NCBI GenBank assembly: GCA_903813345.2
Contig: CAIIXF020000003.1
Span: 21,652,931 to 21,716,930, forward strand
From: Owenia fusiformis
Lineage: Eukaryota; Annelida; Polychaeta; Sabellida; Oweniidae
Length of the DNA: 64,000 bases
Direction of reading: 5' to 3'
Positions 48,800 through 61,200 of this stretch are shown here, piece after piece. Within the stretch, counting starts at the first letter, position 1, and every line of letters starts with the position of its first letter. A program made the translations under genes and the position numbers. Under the pieces are notes generated by a model that did no database searches, was not told the origin of the DNA, and worked only from the letters and a program-made list of their open reading frames with translations.

Positions 48800-50807
48800 T
48801 TGGCTAGGTAATAGTGCACGGTAATTCCTTGCTTCCATAACGTTATATTTGTATATTTTACTAACATTGCAAATTTTCTTGACAAAGAGATCATTCAAAT
48901 AACCACCCAGAGAGCTTAGTGGCACATAGGTATCTAAACACAAGACCATTCATAAATGAAGCCTTCTGGAATTTAGACCGCCTCCAACGGGGAACACTAT
49001 TGACTTTTAACAGATATTTTGTAGCAGTCTTTACGGATACACAATAGTGTAATTCTATACCCGAAGCCAGAGTAAAACTTTTCATAACATTTTGAGTGGA
49101 CAAATAAGGTTGAATGTTGAGCTGAAATTTTGGAACTGATGTCTTTTCATGATTTAACGCAAATATAGCCAAGTAAAGAAACAATTATAAATGTAAGTGT
49201 AACAAAGATGATAAATATGCGAGCTATTGAAACCAAATAATCCAACTCTAAAGTAGTAAAGATTTTTATAATCTCACTATTCTAACTTTACTATAGAGGG
49301 TGCCGGTCTGCACGTACCATTATAGAATTCAAAAATGACAAAGAGCAACACTTGAGAACTCAAACATTAAACCCCTGAACTTTCTTCAATGATACATTGG
49401 CTTGATATAACAAAGTTCAGATATACCAACATAAAGCACTTCATTTAGAAAATGATGAACCATTGGAAAGACAATCTGACCTTTGCTCTGAACAACTTAT
49501 TCAAATATTTCAACAATAACACAATAAAGTGGCGATCTTAGAGATATTAAATAACAACCCATAACCATCCAAACCTATATAATAACCCCATACACATATT
49601 TATAACTATTGTTATTTATTTATTTACTGAAAAACAGTTGTACACACTTGAAATAAATTGTTGTATCTAAAAATAAAATAAAAATATACAAAATTTAAAA
49701 TAACCAAATAGGAGGAGTGTTTTCATGTAAACATCTGAAGCTGTTTCTTACATATTGATCTTATTTGAACACCCCGTGGTCACGTGGTTTTTAGATTGTG
49801 ATGATGGTTAGTAAAAGCTGGAGGAGGGGGTATTAGCCATTGCTTTTTGTGCTTAGATCATCTATTTGGATAGTGGGGATCTTTTTATCGTATGCTTGGT
49901 TACGTTCTTAGTGAAATTTATATGTAGTGTATAGTTATACTTTTTTGTTGGTCTTTCCCACATATGCTTACACAGTACATATTTATTATCAGCTGGCCTT
50001 GCAAAATGGGACAAAAATTTCAAATTATGTTTAGCCTCTATTTAATAGTCGCAAATTAGACTGTTAGCTTTTTTAATGGAAATGGTTTCTCATTATTTTT
50101 TCATTGTAGGTGAATATTTTTGAATCACTTTTATTAAATATATTTACTGTGGTATCATACATTTTGTGAACAAGGTGTTGAAATCAAGTAGATATTAAAA
50201 GCATTCTTTGCCATGGTGCAGTTCGAGTTCCCATTCACGAAAATGAACAAAGGGTTGAGCGTTGAGGAGTACAGTTTAATTTAGAGAATGAGATTCCAGT
50301 AGACTGGCCAAGACTGGATGATCACATCGTTCATTGATTATGATGGCTGTGTCAAATGTCAAGGCCAAATTTGACATATCGTTTTTACAGAATTACATAT
50401 GTAATATCCATTTTCCAGTTGTTTTAACTTCAAAATGGTAATTACTAAAACTGTCGAAACAATAAGATACAAATGTATCAAGTAGTTCTCATTCTCATCA
50501 AATTCCAAGCGATTTCACATCATCTAAGGGTTTCTTGTCAGAAATGAAGATTAATAACAAATTCTATTTGGATTTTCCCCCTCGATTCATTAAACCCATA
50601 TATCATTATGAGCTAAAATAATCGACTTTTAATTTTCTTTAGATTTCCTTACGGATATATTTTAAAGCTTTGTTTGGGCAGAGTTAATGCAAAGGATATC
50701 TGTATCAGTAAATGATCATCTGACATGATCGAACTACCTGGTCCTTGGATAGAGACAACCGGTAATGAACACAATCCACAAATCAGAGTCATTCTTCCTG
50801 GATTTGA

Positions 50808-50815
50808 TGACGTCA
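50808..50815. promoter_or_regulatory. CRE palindrome TGACGTCA
   Basis: Second perfect CREB/ATF site in the 3' flank, sharing the 11-mer GATGACGTCAC with the one 3 kb upstream. Confidence 0.3.
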
Positions 50816-51480
50816 CTCGTTAGATTGTAAAAATGAAGGCATCAGAAAATAATATCAAAATTGGTCTAAACAAGGGATGTCTACAGGAAAAAATGTTCAT
50901 GTAAAAGAACACCCGGAGGGCATATCCAGTGTTATGTAAACACATATAGCAATATTACAAATATACCACACGCTCACAACTCCCACGAATCCTGCATGTG
51001 CTTGCATAAACATAATCACTAGAGCTCGGGAATTCTAAAATAAAATTCACATCATTTTGTTTCAGTATCATATTGTTATTTAAAGTGGTTCAATAAGTTT
51101 GTTTTCGAATGTTGTTATTAGAACTTTCTCTTAATCAAATCTTTTCACCTGTTCATTAAGTTAAATGATCTGATGTCAAATTATTTGAGCAAAAGCGGTT
51201 TTCTTGGTAATCTGAGAACTTCTCCAGATATTTGCATATCTCAGAGCCGAGCCTCTTAAATGTCAGGGGATTAAAATAATGCAATCCTCATGAAATGTTA
51301 GCATCCGAAACATTTATATTAGGAATAAGGAAAGGTACAATGGCATCTGCTAGTGATGTTTATCTCTTTTAAAAATACCCACGCCTCTTTTGGTTTAACA
51401 CTTGGACTGATCCTCACCAGTTACAAACTATATGATGAGCTATTATTAAAACTGACACATTCTCTGAAACACCACATAAT

Positions 51481-51612
51481 GGATTAAGCCTGATCTCTAT
51501 TTTCATTAAGATCATCCCTAGGTGTTCTTCATGTAATATGCATGAGGTTTATACATTAATAGATTCGTCTTCTTCTCGCTTATCATGCTAAATAACACAG
51601 CTTTAACAATGG
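51481..51612. promoter_or_regulatory. Candidate enhancer with Otx-, POU- and Sox-type motifs
   Basis: GGATTA at 51481, TTAAG homeodomain-like cores, TAATATGCAT at 51534-51543 (octamer-like), CATGCTAAAT at about 51586 (POU-like) and AACAATGG at 51605-51612 (Sox consensus) cluster within about 130 bases of compositionally complex, non-repetitive sequence. Function is inferred only from motif clustering. Confidence 0.25.
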
Positions 51613-54600
51613 GTTCAATTGCCGTATGTGGTTTTGCAGTGTTTAGTTCATTAACATTCTTTTAACTCACTCAAAATGATTATACTTATTAAATTATTTC
51701 AATAATACCATTGAGGCTAGGGGGCGAAGTTCTCAATAACAAATTGGAATAGTTTTCAAAGAGCTTCTCTTGACTCCTTGTCTTCTGTATTATTGTATTG
51801 GAATCAGCAGACGAGCATCCATTCACACGTGTATAAGGACTTTTAATAATGTGAAGCAAAATGCCCAGAAGGTGTTAAAAGTAAAATGAACAAATTTTGA
51901 CAGAACTGTCCAGAATTATGTAAAATACATGAGTTTTGACAGGAGGCGTGTTTTGGGAGGATCGGTATGAATTTACACAGAAATGAACATCTAATAAATA
52001 TATGGTACTGATCTGTTGTTGGTCATTTGTTATGAGTTGTGTTGCCTTGGGTGCGTTATGGTATCGGTCCTATTCCCACCATTTGTTAACAATGTTGATG
52101 AATGGTTGATGATATATGCTAAATGTTTTCAATCAAAAATGAAATGATAATATCCAACCGTTTCATGTAGTCATTATTTAGAAGTCAAAATCATTTTTAT
52201 CCTTCACCAAATTTTAGATACAGGTTTTGAGACACTATTAAATGTATGTAGTTAAGAATAAATATATATTAGGATTGAAAATGACACCAGAATTTGAATG
52301 GGAACTTTGGTTGAAATAACTTATATGCTTTAATAACCAGCTAGATGGTTGGGTGCGGGACATCCCCTAACCCCCTTTGTAATTAAACCAGTATTAGTAT
52401 TTGACACAATTGACTAACTTTGTAATGCGACTGTAATGACATTATAAGATTCACTAATAATGTTGATCAACTCCTATGACCTTTATAAAGATATTTCAAT
52501 TTTGTAGTGTTCAAATCTATCAACATTTTCTTCATGCCGAATGTTTCAGCCATTGCATGTTTGGAGACTAATTTATTTGGCAAACAAAAATGAAAAAGAG
52601 CTTATTAATCATGAAGGTTATTTAAACCTAGACATATGTTATGATTGTTTCATCTTTTGTCTTACAGGAACTGTATTATGAGCCTTGAGGCACACGATTA
52701 ATTGAAAAAAACGTATCAATATGATAAGATGAACCATCCCATACTAGCATTCAATAATATATAGATTATGTCTCGGATTTCTCGCCCCTTTCTTCATCAC
52801 AGCTGCAGAAGTATGTAAGCAAACCCATCGACATTGTTACAATTGTAATTCACCCATAACCCATGTTTACCAAACCTTTCATTAGGTAAAGAAATATTGG
52901 TATATGTGTAGTTGATCTTTTATGTTTTAAGGTGTTCAACTATATAGTCAATTGAATCTATACGCCCCTAGGCATGCGCTCCCGAAACAATGGGTAGAAT
53001 GAAATACAAACATTGAACAGCGGACATAGGAATGGCAACGTACCAGGCGCCAGGAAATATATAAAAATACATCTTTTGCATAATAACAATTCCCATGACT
53101 TATTTAGATGGTTTTGGTTTAGCCCAAGGAACGCCTAGACTAGACAAAGATCAGAGAGTGCAAAGTGGTCATGATACAAAAGTCAAAAATCACTGTTGTT
53201 AAGCAAAATCCTTTTATTAATAACAAAAATGTAATTTCATTAATATATAATAAAATTTTATAAAAATTATTTGTTTTTCATTTTTTCCTCCACATAATGT
53301 TAATGTTATATTTAGTGCCAGGTGCACTTTTGGCCAATAATCAATGGAGGGAAATGCCTATATACAAGAGTTAGGTACCTCAGTATAAGCAGGATAAATA
53401 TTTAACTAACGTCAGATATACACGATGTAAGAAATGATGCTATATCGATAAGGTAAAGACAGACAGTTCAATATATTCCATATGCTTAGATATTTAAACA
53501 GAAAATAATTTGATCCGACAGGAACAATAGTGATACAATGGGAAAACACAAGTTCTGCAATTGAAAAACCTGTCAAATCAAAAAGCCCATTAATCAATTA
53601 ACAAATCGTTGAACAGATCGAACAAGAAAAGGATAGCAAACATTAAAATTGACTGTCTTCAAATATTCAAAACAACAGACATATATTTGAACGTAGAACA
53701 TACAAACTTATACAATCCAATTCATTAATTCCATTTCTATCGACCCAGCAGTGTCCATGTATCAACTGGTAAAATTAAAAGTGTCACAACGTACTGCATG
53801 GAACAAATAGCAGTTCTAGCCATTCTATATCTAGAAAAGTTGACAAATATAACATTTCGGTTTTAGTTTTCATTAGGTGTCAATTCCAAGACAGTCTTAA
53901 CACCTAGGCCGATTTTAAATTTAAATTAAACATATGTTGTTTTTTAATAAACACGATTTACGCTTTACACCTGTTTTTTAAAACGCAACCCAGTGGCAAC
54001 TCATCAGCTAATTAACAAAAAACGTTACTAAGCTCGTTCCCCCACATGTTAGTTAGTCATAAACGTTAAATATGTAGTTTCACCCAGCATGGCGTAAGAA
54101 TATACGCGAAATAACAAATACGATTTCGTTAATCTCTCATTAAAAATGCAAGCATATCATCTGACATACAATGTCTTAATCTCAATAAAATTAATCCAAT
54201 TGTTTCTATGATGTTTTACGGCATGGTCTTGTACTCAATAAGCCATAACGCTGTATAATGGTTACCAATCTGATGTCTCCTTGTCTTACTAAATTGGTGC
54301 CAACCTATTGTTTGATCTTTCCTCATTAACGTTCAGTCTTAGGATTAAATTAAATTAAACTTTTATTTTATTCATTTGGTTTCATATATTATGATGTCTT
54401 TACTTCTTTGAGGTGGATGCCACTATAGAAAATGATCCAAATGGTAGGATCAATTCCACAACCGATTTCAAATTAATACTATCTGTGAGTCTGTGTCTGG
54501 AAGAAATCAAAATTAACAATATATTTCAGTGTTAGTATTTTGTTTAGAGTTGTGTTGTTCAATTTTGAGGTTCAAATGTTGCTTGTGCTTTCTGATGGTA

Positions 54601-57600
54601 GGAAATACAAATTGGAATACATCATTGTCATTGTCAACATATATAGGTTTGTCATTCAACTTTTACTGAAAATGCCTCTCTACTATTGTTATCCCCTAAA
54701 GTTTCAGTTAAAGTTGGACGATGAACCAATGTCCAATATAAGTGAAGTGCATATATGTTTTGTTCGGAATACATCATTCAAAACTTACTGATGTGAATAT
54801 TTCTGAATATACCATGTTTTCTGTACAAAACACATGTTCCGAATGTTACAATTTACCAACTAATTGAAGTTACCGTGCTCAGGGAGGCGTGAGTTGACAT
54901 CAAATCTACCACTAACAAAACAAATCTAATTGAATACAAAAATGTTATTATAAAATTACATTAGAATATTATTAATCAAACGGTGAATTAAACGATAATC
55001 TCGCGGATACTGTCTCAATGCGCCGTTCATGAAACTTCGTCTAATTCAATAACACTAGGGAGGCTAGTCCCAGTTTTCAGTGCTTACAAGCACAAAGGGA
55101 TTTTGATTAAACATTGTGAGTTTATTTAATAAAGACCCTGAGATCTAAGCCTTTTAGTATGATATTCATATCTTGTCTTCCATTATTGAATTATGGAGTA
55201 ACTGAAAACAGATTAATATCCTAATAGGATATGATATATCACTCTTATTAGATGTGTATTCGAAATAGCATGATTTGTTCACACATATTTCACCCAACCC
55301 GTAGCACTGAATGTTATATCTAAATGATAACTTGCAAACCGTATGTTTATAAAACCTTTATTTATGTAGTCATATTTTGATTTAGTCAACGTCATATAAA
55401 CATCCGCATAACCATTTTGACGGTGACCAATGAATACTCATATACACAACCAATTTTATGTAAATTATAATAATTTCACTTCCTAACATTATGTAAATTG
55501 GAAACCATTCGATTGTCTTTCTCAGACACGTACACTCCACCGTCGTACATAGTTGTACCGAACGTATGATAGAAGAACAAGCGCCTTCTAGAGCAATTAA
55601 AGCACAGTATAACCAGTCCATAACTAATCCCACATCGATTCTAATCATAAAAACTGTCAATTTAATTTGGCGGGATTTCAGGCTTCGCTGCGTGGAAATT
55701 ATCAAAATAGGTAAAAAATTACTTTCGTAATTTTCTAGTAATAAAGTATTTATAGTATTAGCTAGCTAAATATGTAAGAAGACAGTGTACGATTAATCTA
55801 GGGCCACAGATTGGGTTCATAGCCTGATTCATTTCAAATCAATCTGACAAATTAATCAAAAAGAAATTTTGCATGTATCAAGATATTTTGAAAAATTACA
55901 ATAGAAAGAGATTATAATATTTACGAGGTCAAAAGGGATAATTATTAGTTATTTTTGTATTGTGAAGAAATTCAAATTTCTTTATTAGACATTAGACATG
56001 AACATTTTAGAAACTGTTTCTTCTCACGTCATGATAATGATTTGGGAAAGTTGTGGTTTGTTTTTCTTATGACCGGTGTCCAGTGTCTGGTGTATTCTAA
56101 GATGTTTTTTCTTGCTGTGTTATGTTATAATTTTTTGTTCTTTCCATTTGGCAATTGTGCTATCATATTCCCTTTTTCGTAGGAAATAATCTTGCTTTTA
56201 AATGTTGCCATGCGTGCCTTAAAGTCGGCTGCAGTCTAGAAATGCGTCGTCCAAGAGGTGCAAACGATGGGAATATTTGCTATTATGCCAAAGCAGCGGA
56301 AACTAATTACAATATATTCTCGGCAATGCTTCAATCAATGTGTCAAAAACTTCACAATGATCACATTATCTCGATCTGTAATTCTATTAATTATATTACT
56401 AGGATATGATTGAAAAATCGGAACTTAATCGGAGTACGATATTGGCTAATTGATATCGATCAATCTATACCGTGCTTTTTGATGTCTGCACCATAGCGTG
56501 ATTGTTCATTGTGATTCCACAAAATGGGTGATTCAAATTTTTATTACATAGAATGAAAAAAGTGTCTCAATTTGGTCGATGGGAGACGCATGTGCCGACT
56601 GTAACTATGTCCTTTAAGCCATAGTTTTTTTAGTTTGTAGACAATGGATCTATATTTTAGTGATCATATCTACTCACTTAATGATCACAATTAAGTTGTG
56701 TATATTCGATCACAATAAAAATTATTTTTCCTATATTGCCTCATAAATTGTGCGTGTCTTGTGTCGACAAAATCGTTTTCACTTTTTATTTTGAATATCT
56801 ATTGGTGCATTTGTAATTGATATGACTCAATCATTGTCGAGATGAATATAATTGAAAATTGAATCCATTCAACGTTGTATTCTCAAGTTTTGAAAATTGA
56901 ACAACGGTTGAAAACAATCATAGCAGAGAAAATAAAACAAGAGCAATTAAGAACAAAAGCATCAATTCAGGTACTGTCACAATGTATGTGTCATATTCAA
57001 TTGTACAAACTAACTCAATGTTATGAAGAATCAAACATCACGATATTTAATAATCCAATTTTTTGCTGCTTACATATGCATGATATGTATATAAAAATAC
57101 ATTTTTATTATAAAACAGGAGAAACCCCAAATACTCTTTCAAAGTATTATATTTATGTTAAACATATAAGAGAAGTCCTCTATTTCATGTAAGCAATGGT
57201 TAATGTAGAAAACAGGAAGTCAAATCACAAGCTTATCAATCATTGTAGACTATTTTGGAAAGTCATTTGTCCCTAATGATTAGGACATGGTTGCCACAAG
57301 AACAGCTCATGTTCCTCAGTCAAAAACATTCATCATAGCAACAGACTACAGCAGTAGAACATCTTTACTATCTTTGTAATACATCAATACTTTACTAAAC
57401 ACTTTGCCTTATTAGAACTCCAAAATAGACAGGCTTGGAATTGATCTGTTTAATCACTCGACAGTGTTTAGATAATGAAAAGCACTTATATTTATTAGGT
57501 CCCAACGTAAAATGCTCAATAATTAAGACAGTGTTGGATGTTGTTTTTAAGATTCATTCCACGGAATTGGCATTTCGGTGTCCTTTGACTGATTGGAAAG

Positions 57601-57824
57601 GTTCTTAGGATTGTGGGCTTACAAGCATGTGACAAGGGAATAACGATGTGAACAATTACTATACACAAATCAAATTGTGGTTCTCTAACTATGTTTTCTA
57701 GTAGTGATCATCACTCTTCATCTTCTGGACTCTTGTTCAACTGGAAAGGTAACTACTGAGAGAGTTCTCGACCCGGCCGTCTATAGAAATATGTCGCCCT
57801 GATTAAAGTCCCAGTGGGTATAAT

Positions 57825-58298
57825 CATTTGAAATTGGAATGGGCCCATGCATTTGAAAGTCAAGTATACTACAGTTAGCTAAAAGAGGTGGCATCTGAGA
57901 CCAGAAATTTTATCATTAGTGAGTAGAGACAGCATTTGAAAGCACATTGGGCAACACTTGGAAGTCGCCCAATATACCCAACATTTGAAACCACAATGCG
58001 AATAATCTTATAGCGATTGTCTGACGTGTTGTCATGAAAAAGTTCTAACATTGATAAGCAGAGGCCTAAATTTAAAGCTCATTAGTAAATCCAGTCTAAT
58101 TTTGAATGAGTATTATTTGAAAGTCTATAGTCTGGCAAGAGGCAACCTCTGTTATGTGGACATCCAGACAATATTTGAAAGCATTGGGCAAAATGTTCAA
58201 ATCCATATCGCATTTGAAACCACACGTCACGTGATTGCGTTTAAGAACACAAGTATAGAGGCATCATTTGAAATTAAAGAAATGTTGAACATTTGAAA
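57825..58298 (+). repeat. YATTTGAAA array, nine copies in 474 bp
   Basis: CATTTGAAA occurs at 57825, 57850, 57933, 57982, 58211, 58265 and 58290, and TATTTGAAA at 58114 and 58172. The next three bases run att, gtc, gca, cca, gtc, gca, cca, att, gct, so the order of variants repeats. GCA copies are followed by cattgggca-like sequence and CCA copies by caca/caat. This indicates a higher-order tandem duplication of about 230-265 bp in which the nonamer is conserved while the rest has drifted. Confidence 0.65.
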
Positions 58299-61200
58299 GC
58301 TATTATTTTAATTAGCTGCTACTGACCATGGGCATAGATGACATATAGTTGATTGCTATACAATATAAAGTTCCCCAAAATGTGTACAAGTGAGTGAAAC
58401 AGGTTAATAGTCTTGAACTCGTATTTGTTTGAACACCGAACCTGTATGTTTATCCCAAATCGATGTGTAAACGTCCTTTTTTTATCTAAACGACCTCTAG
58501 AGGTAATTTCTTATAAAATTGCACACTAATTACGATATATGTATTAATTAAGGTACTGACAAGTAGTTTATATCTTAAACACGTCATTATTTTGCTTTCT
58601 TTGAAGAAAAACAGAAATAATATGCTAGAATCTACGGGGTACATTTCATTTCTCAATAGCCTGCCGATTCCTAATTGTTTGTACTGATATTAAAGAACAA
58701 TTTTCTGACTTAATAACATCTAAACTACATCATGAGCATAAAAACAGCATTGATCCCATTGAATAAGTCATTAATTCTCTTCTTTTATTGCCAACTCGAG
58801 AGATTAACGCTACAATCATGCCCATTGGAAATAATGTTCTACCTTGCTTTGTCCCGAAGAGTGTTTTCATAAAGCGTGTAACTACATTTATCAATTTAGT
58901 TTAACATCGAGACCCTGGTTTAGTTTTCTTTAATTGTATAGAATACCTATGAATTTTCCATTAGGAGACGGGAAATATACATCTTGCGTGTCAGCTTCTT
59001 TGAATGACTGTTTAAGTTCACCATTAGATTTTTACTGATTGAACAAGAATCAAGAATATATTTCAATAAACAATAACTATTAATTGAATGCTCTGCTTAT
59101 CACCCATGGAGTGATTGGCTCGTGGAACGATTGAATCATGAATATTGCCGAAGAATAGTCTTAGAATCACTATTCTGTGACTACAGGACTTCCGGTTTTG
59201 ATATATCGTATTCTTGACTCTTTGACTCTTCCTGATAATGTATAATTCATAATCAATTGTGCTTTACTGGCTATTTCAACGGTAGTTTATGCAAATCTCA
59301 ATCGCGCTGTTCTGTCACGTCAAAGCAGAAACTGAAAATGACCCTGTAGATAAACATTCTGTTTGACCATAGTTTGCTTGGAAAATCTGATCGAAAGAAA
59401 ATTAACTAATGCCAAATGAAAACATTTTTTGAATCAAACGCACCATCAATTTAAAGATATGATGACATTTCTTGTTTATTAAACATGTTTTGAAATGTAC
59501 ATAAAAGCATGGAAGGGCTAAGTTATTTTTCACCATGCTAAAGCTTGATTGTACATTGATATTTAACCCTTCTGCATTAATCCTCAATTTACCTGACACA
59601 CAAATTGATATAATGTCAAACATTGTGGATTGACTTCAAAACAATATATCGCATGTTTTCCGAACAATACCACAAAGCTAAACCAGCAAATCTTTGATGA
59701 CATATTAATGTAAATTTGAAACTGCCAGGGAAATCGTATCCGACACACAGCCATCGAGCTAATGCATCATTCCCAAGCTCTCTGTCCTTAATTGCTTAGG
59801 TCCTAATAAGAGACATTAAACAATTAATAGTAAGGATAAATTCAAAAGTGATTTCAGGTGCAGTATTTCTTAATTGGTAGTGATCGTGACTAATGGTTGG
59901 ACTAAAGACTTTCTTGCATTCCAGCATTTCCTTAGTGGTTTCACCACGCAGTGATGCTTAGTTGCTTATAACATTTATATTTGGTGGGGGACAGACAATG
60001 GGGCGTTTTAGAACATACTCCTTTTGTAATTCCAAACTATTTCCACGTGTCACGATGACTGTGTCACACTGTTGGTACATTAAGCGTTTTATTGTTTGGA
60101 TATTGGGGACTGTTTTCTTGTAACATGATCGATCATGATTGTGTTGATTGTGCTTTTTGATATTTTCATTGCTTCCCCTTTAATGTTTTTTGTTATAACT
60201 CCTTTGCCCATTGTTCAAAAAATATTTACAAGATTGCCATTAATTTGCAAATATTGAGAGTGATCTCTTTGGACCATGGTATTTTTCATTATTTTGATTT
60301 TAATATATCATATTTTGACCAGTTTCCGTAGAAACCTATGTGCTTTTGTTAAGGTGTTTTTACGTTATTAATTCCCATCAATTCATTTTAGGCAATTAAT
60401 AAGAATCACCATCGTTGGATGAGAAGTACGCTAAAACTTCGTTATAACACTCAAATCCAATCTCCTTTACTAAAACAAACTAAAAAGACCAATGAGGTTA
60501 TTAGAGTCGAAACCAAATATACATTAATTTCTCCATCATGTTGGATTGGGGAAATTCTCATGTTCGGTCAATAGATAAAGTTTCGAAAAGGGTGATAACT
60601 ATTTTACCCAAGCCTTTATCAATAGATTTCTTTAATAGGCCAATAAAAAGTTTAGTTTGAATAGGGTGCTCTATTTACATATTAGGGGCACATATCAGTA
60701 TCTTCGGATATTATATGTAGACTTGTTGCAAAACAATGTCAATATATAAATTAGGTAAAGAAATAGAATCAGATCATTTTGAAATGGAGTTATCTCTCCA
60801 TGCAATGTAAACATTGCTTACTATTTGTTCTTCTTATTGTCAGAGACCACTTAAACACAAAAGCGAAAAAGATGTGAGAATTTTTTGACGCCAAGTCACT
60901 AAAATGTCGAAGGTAAGTCATGATAACGATTGATCCACTGTCCTTAATCTGATATGAGTACAAAATGCTGCACTGAAGTATTGTCTATTTTAGGTCGTTG
61001 TTTGCAAAACTTATTAGGAGGACACCCTGGGTTTATCAGTGGGCTAATTGTGGTCATCTTTTTACTGCATCTTATTATCTAAATCCCCATGGCAGACATA
61101 TTGTATTGTCTTAACTTTTTCACCCTATTTGACTTTTGACGTTCCTATTTAGGTAAAATTAGATCTAGGGTTACACTCCATACAGTAAATTTATTTCTAA

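Larger units (their letters stand above)
48800..57824. other. 3' flank gene desert
   Basis: No supported gene. Short frames, such as those at 55382-55705 (minus) and 56875-57192 (plus), lack recognisable domains. A motif-dense stretch at 51481-51612 and a CRE palindrome at 50808-50815 are the only regulatory-looking features noted. Confidence 0.45.

Noticed and set aside
55382-55705. Minus-strand frame of 107 codons
   Set aside because: Scattered Cys and hydrophobic residues without a family pattern; AT-rich chance frame.
56875-57192. Plus-strand frame with a coiled-coil-like start followed by CAG|GTACTG
   Set aside because: The first 27 residues look exon-like, but the run is Lys/Glu/Gln low complexity, the acceptor is weak and no partner exon was found.
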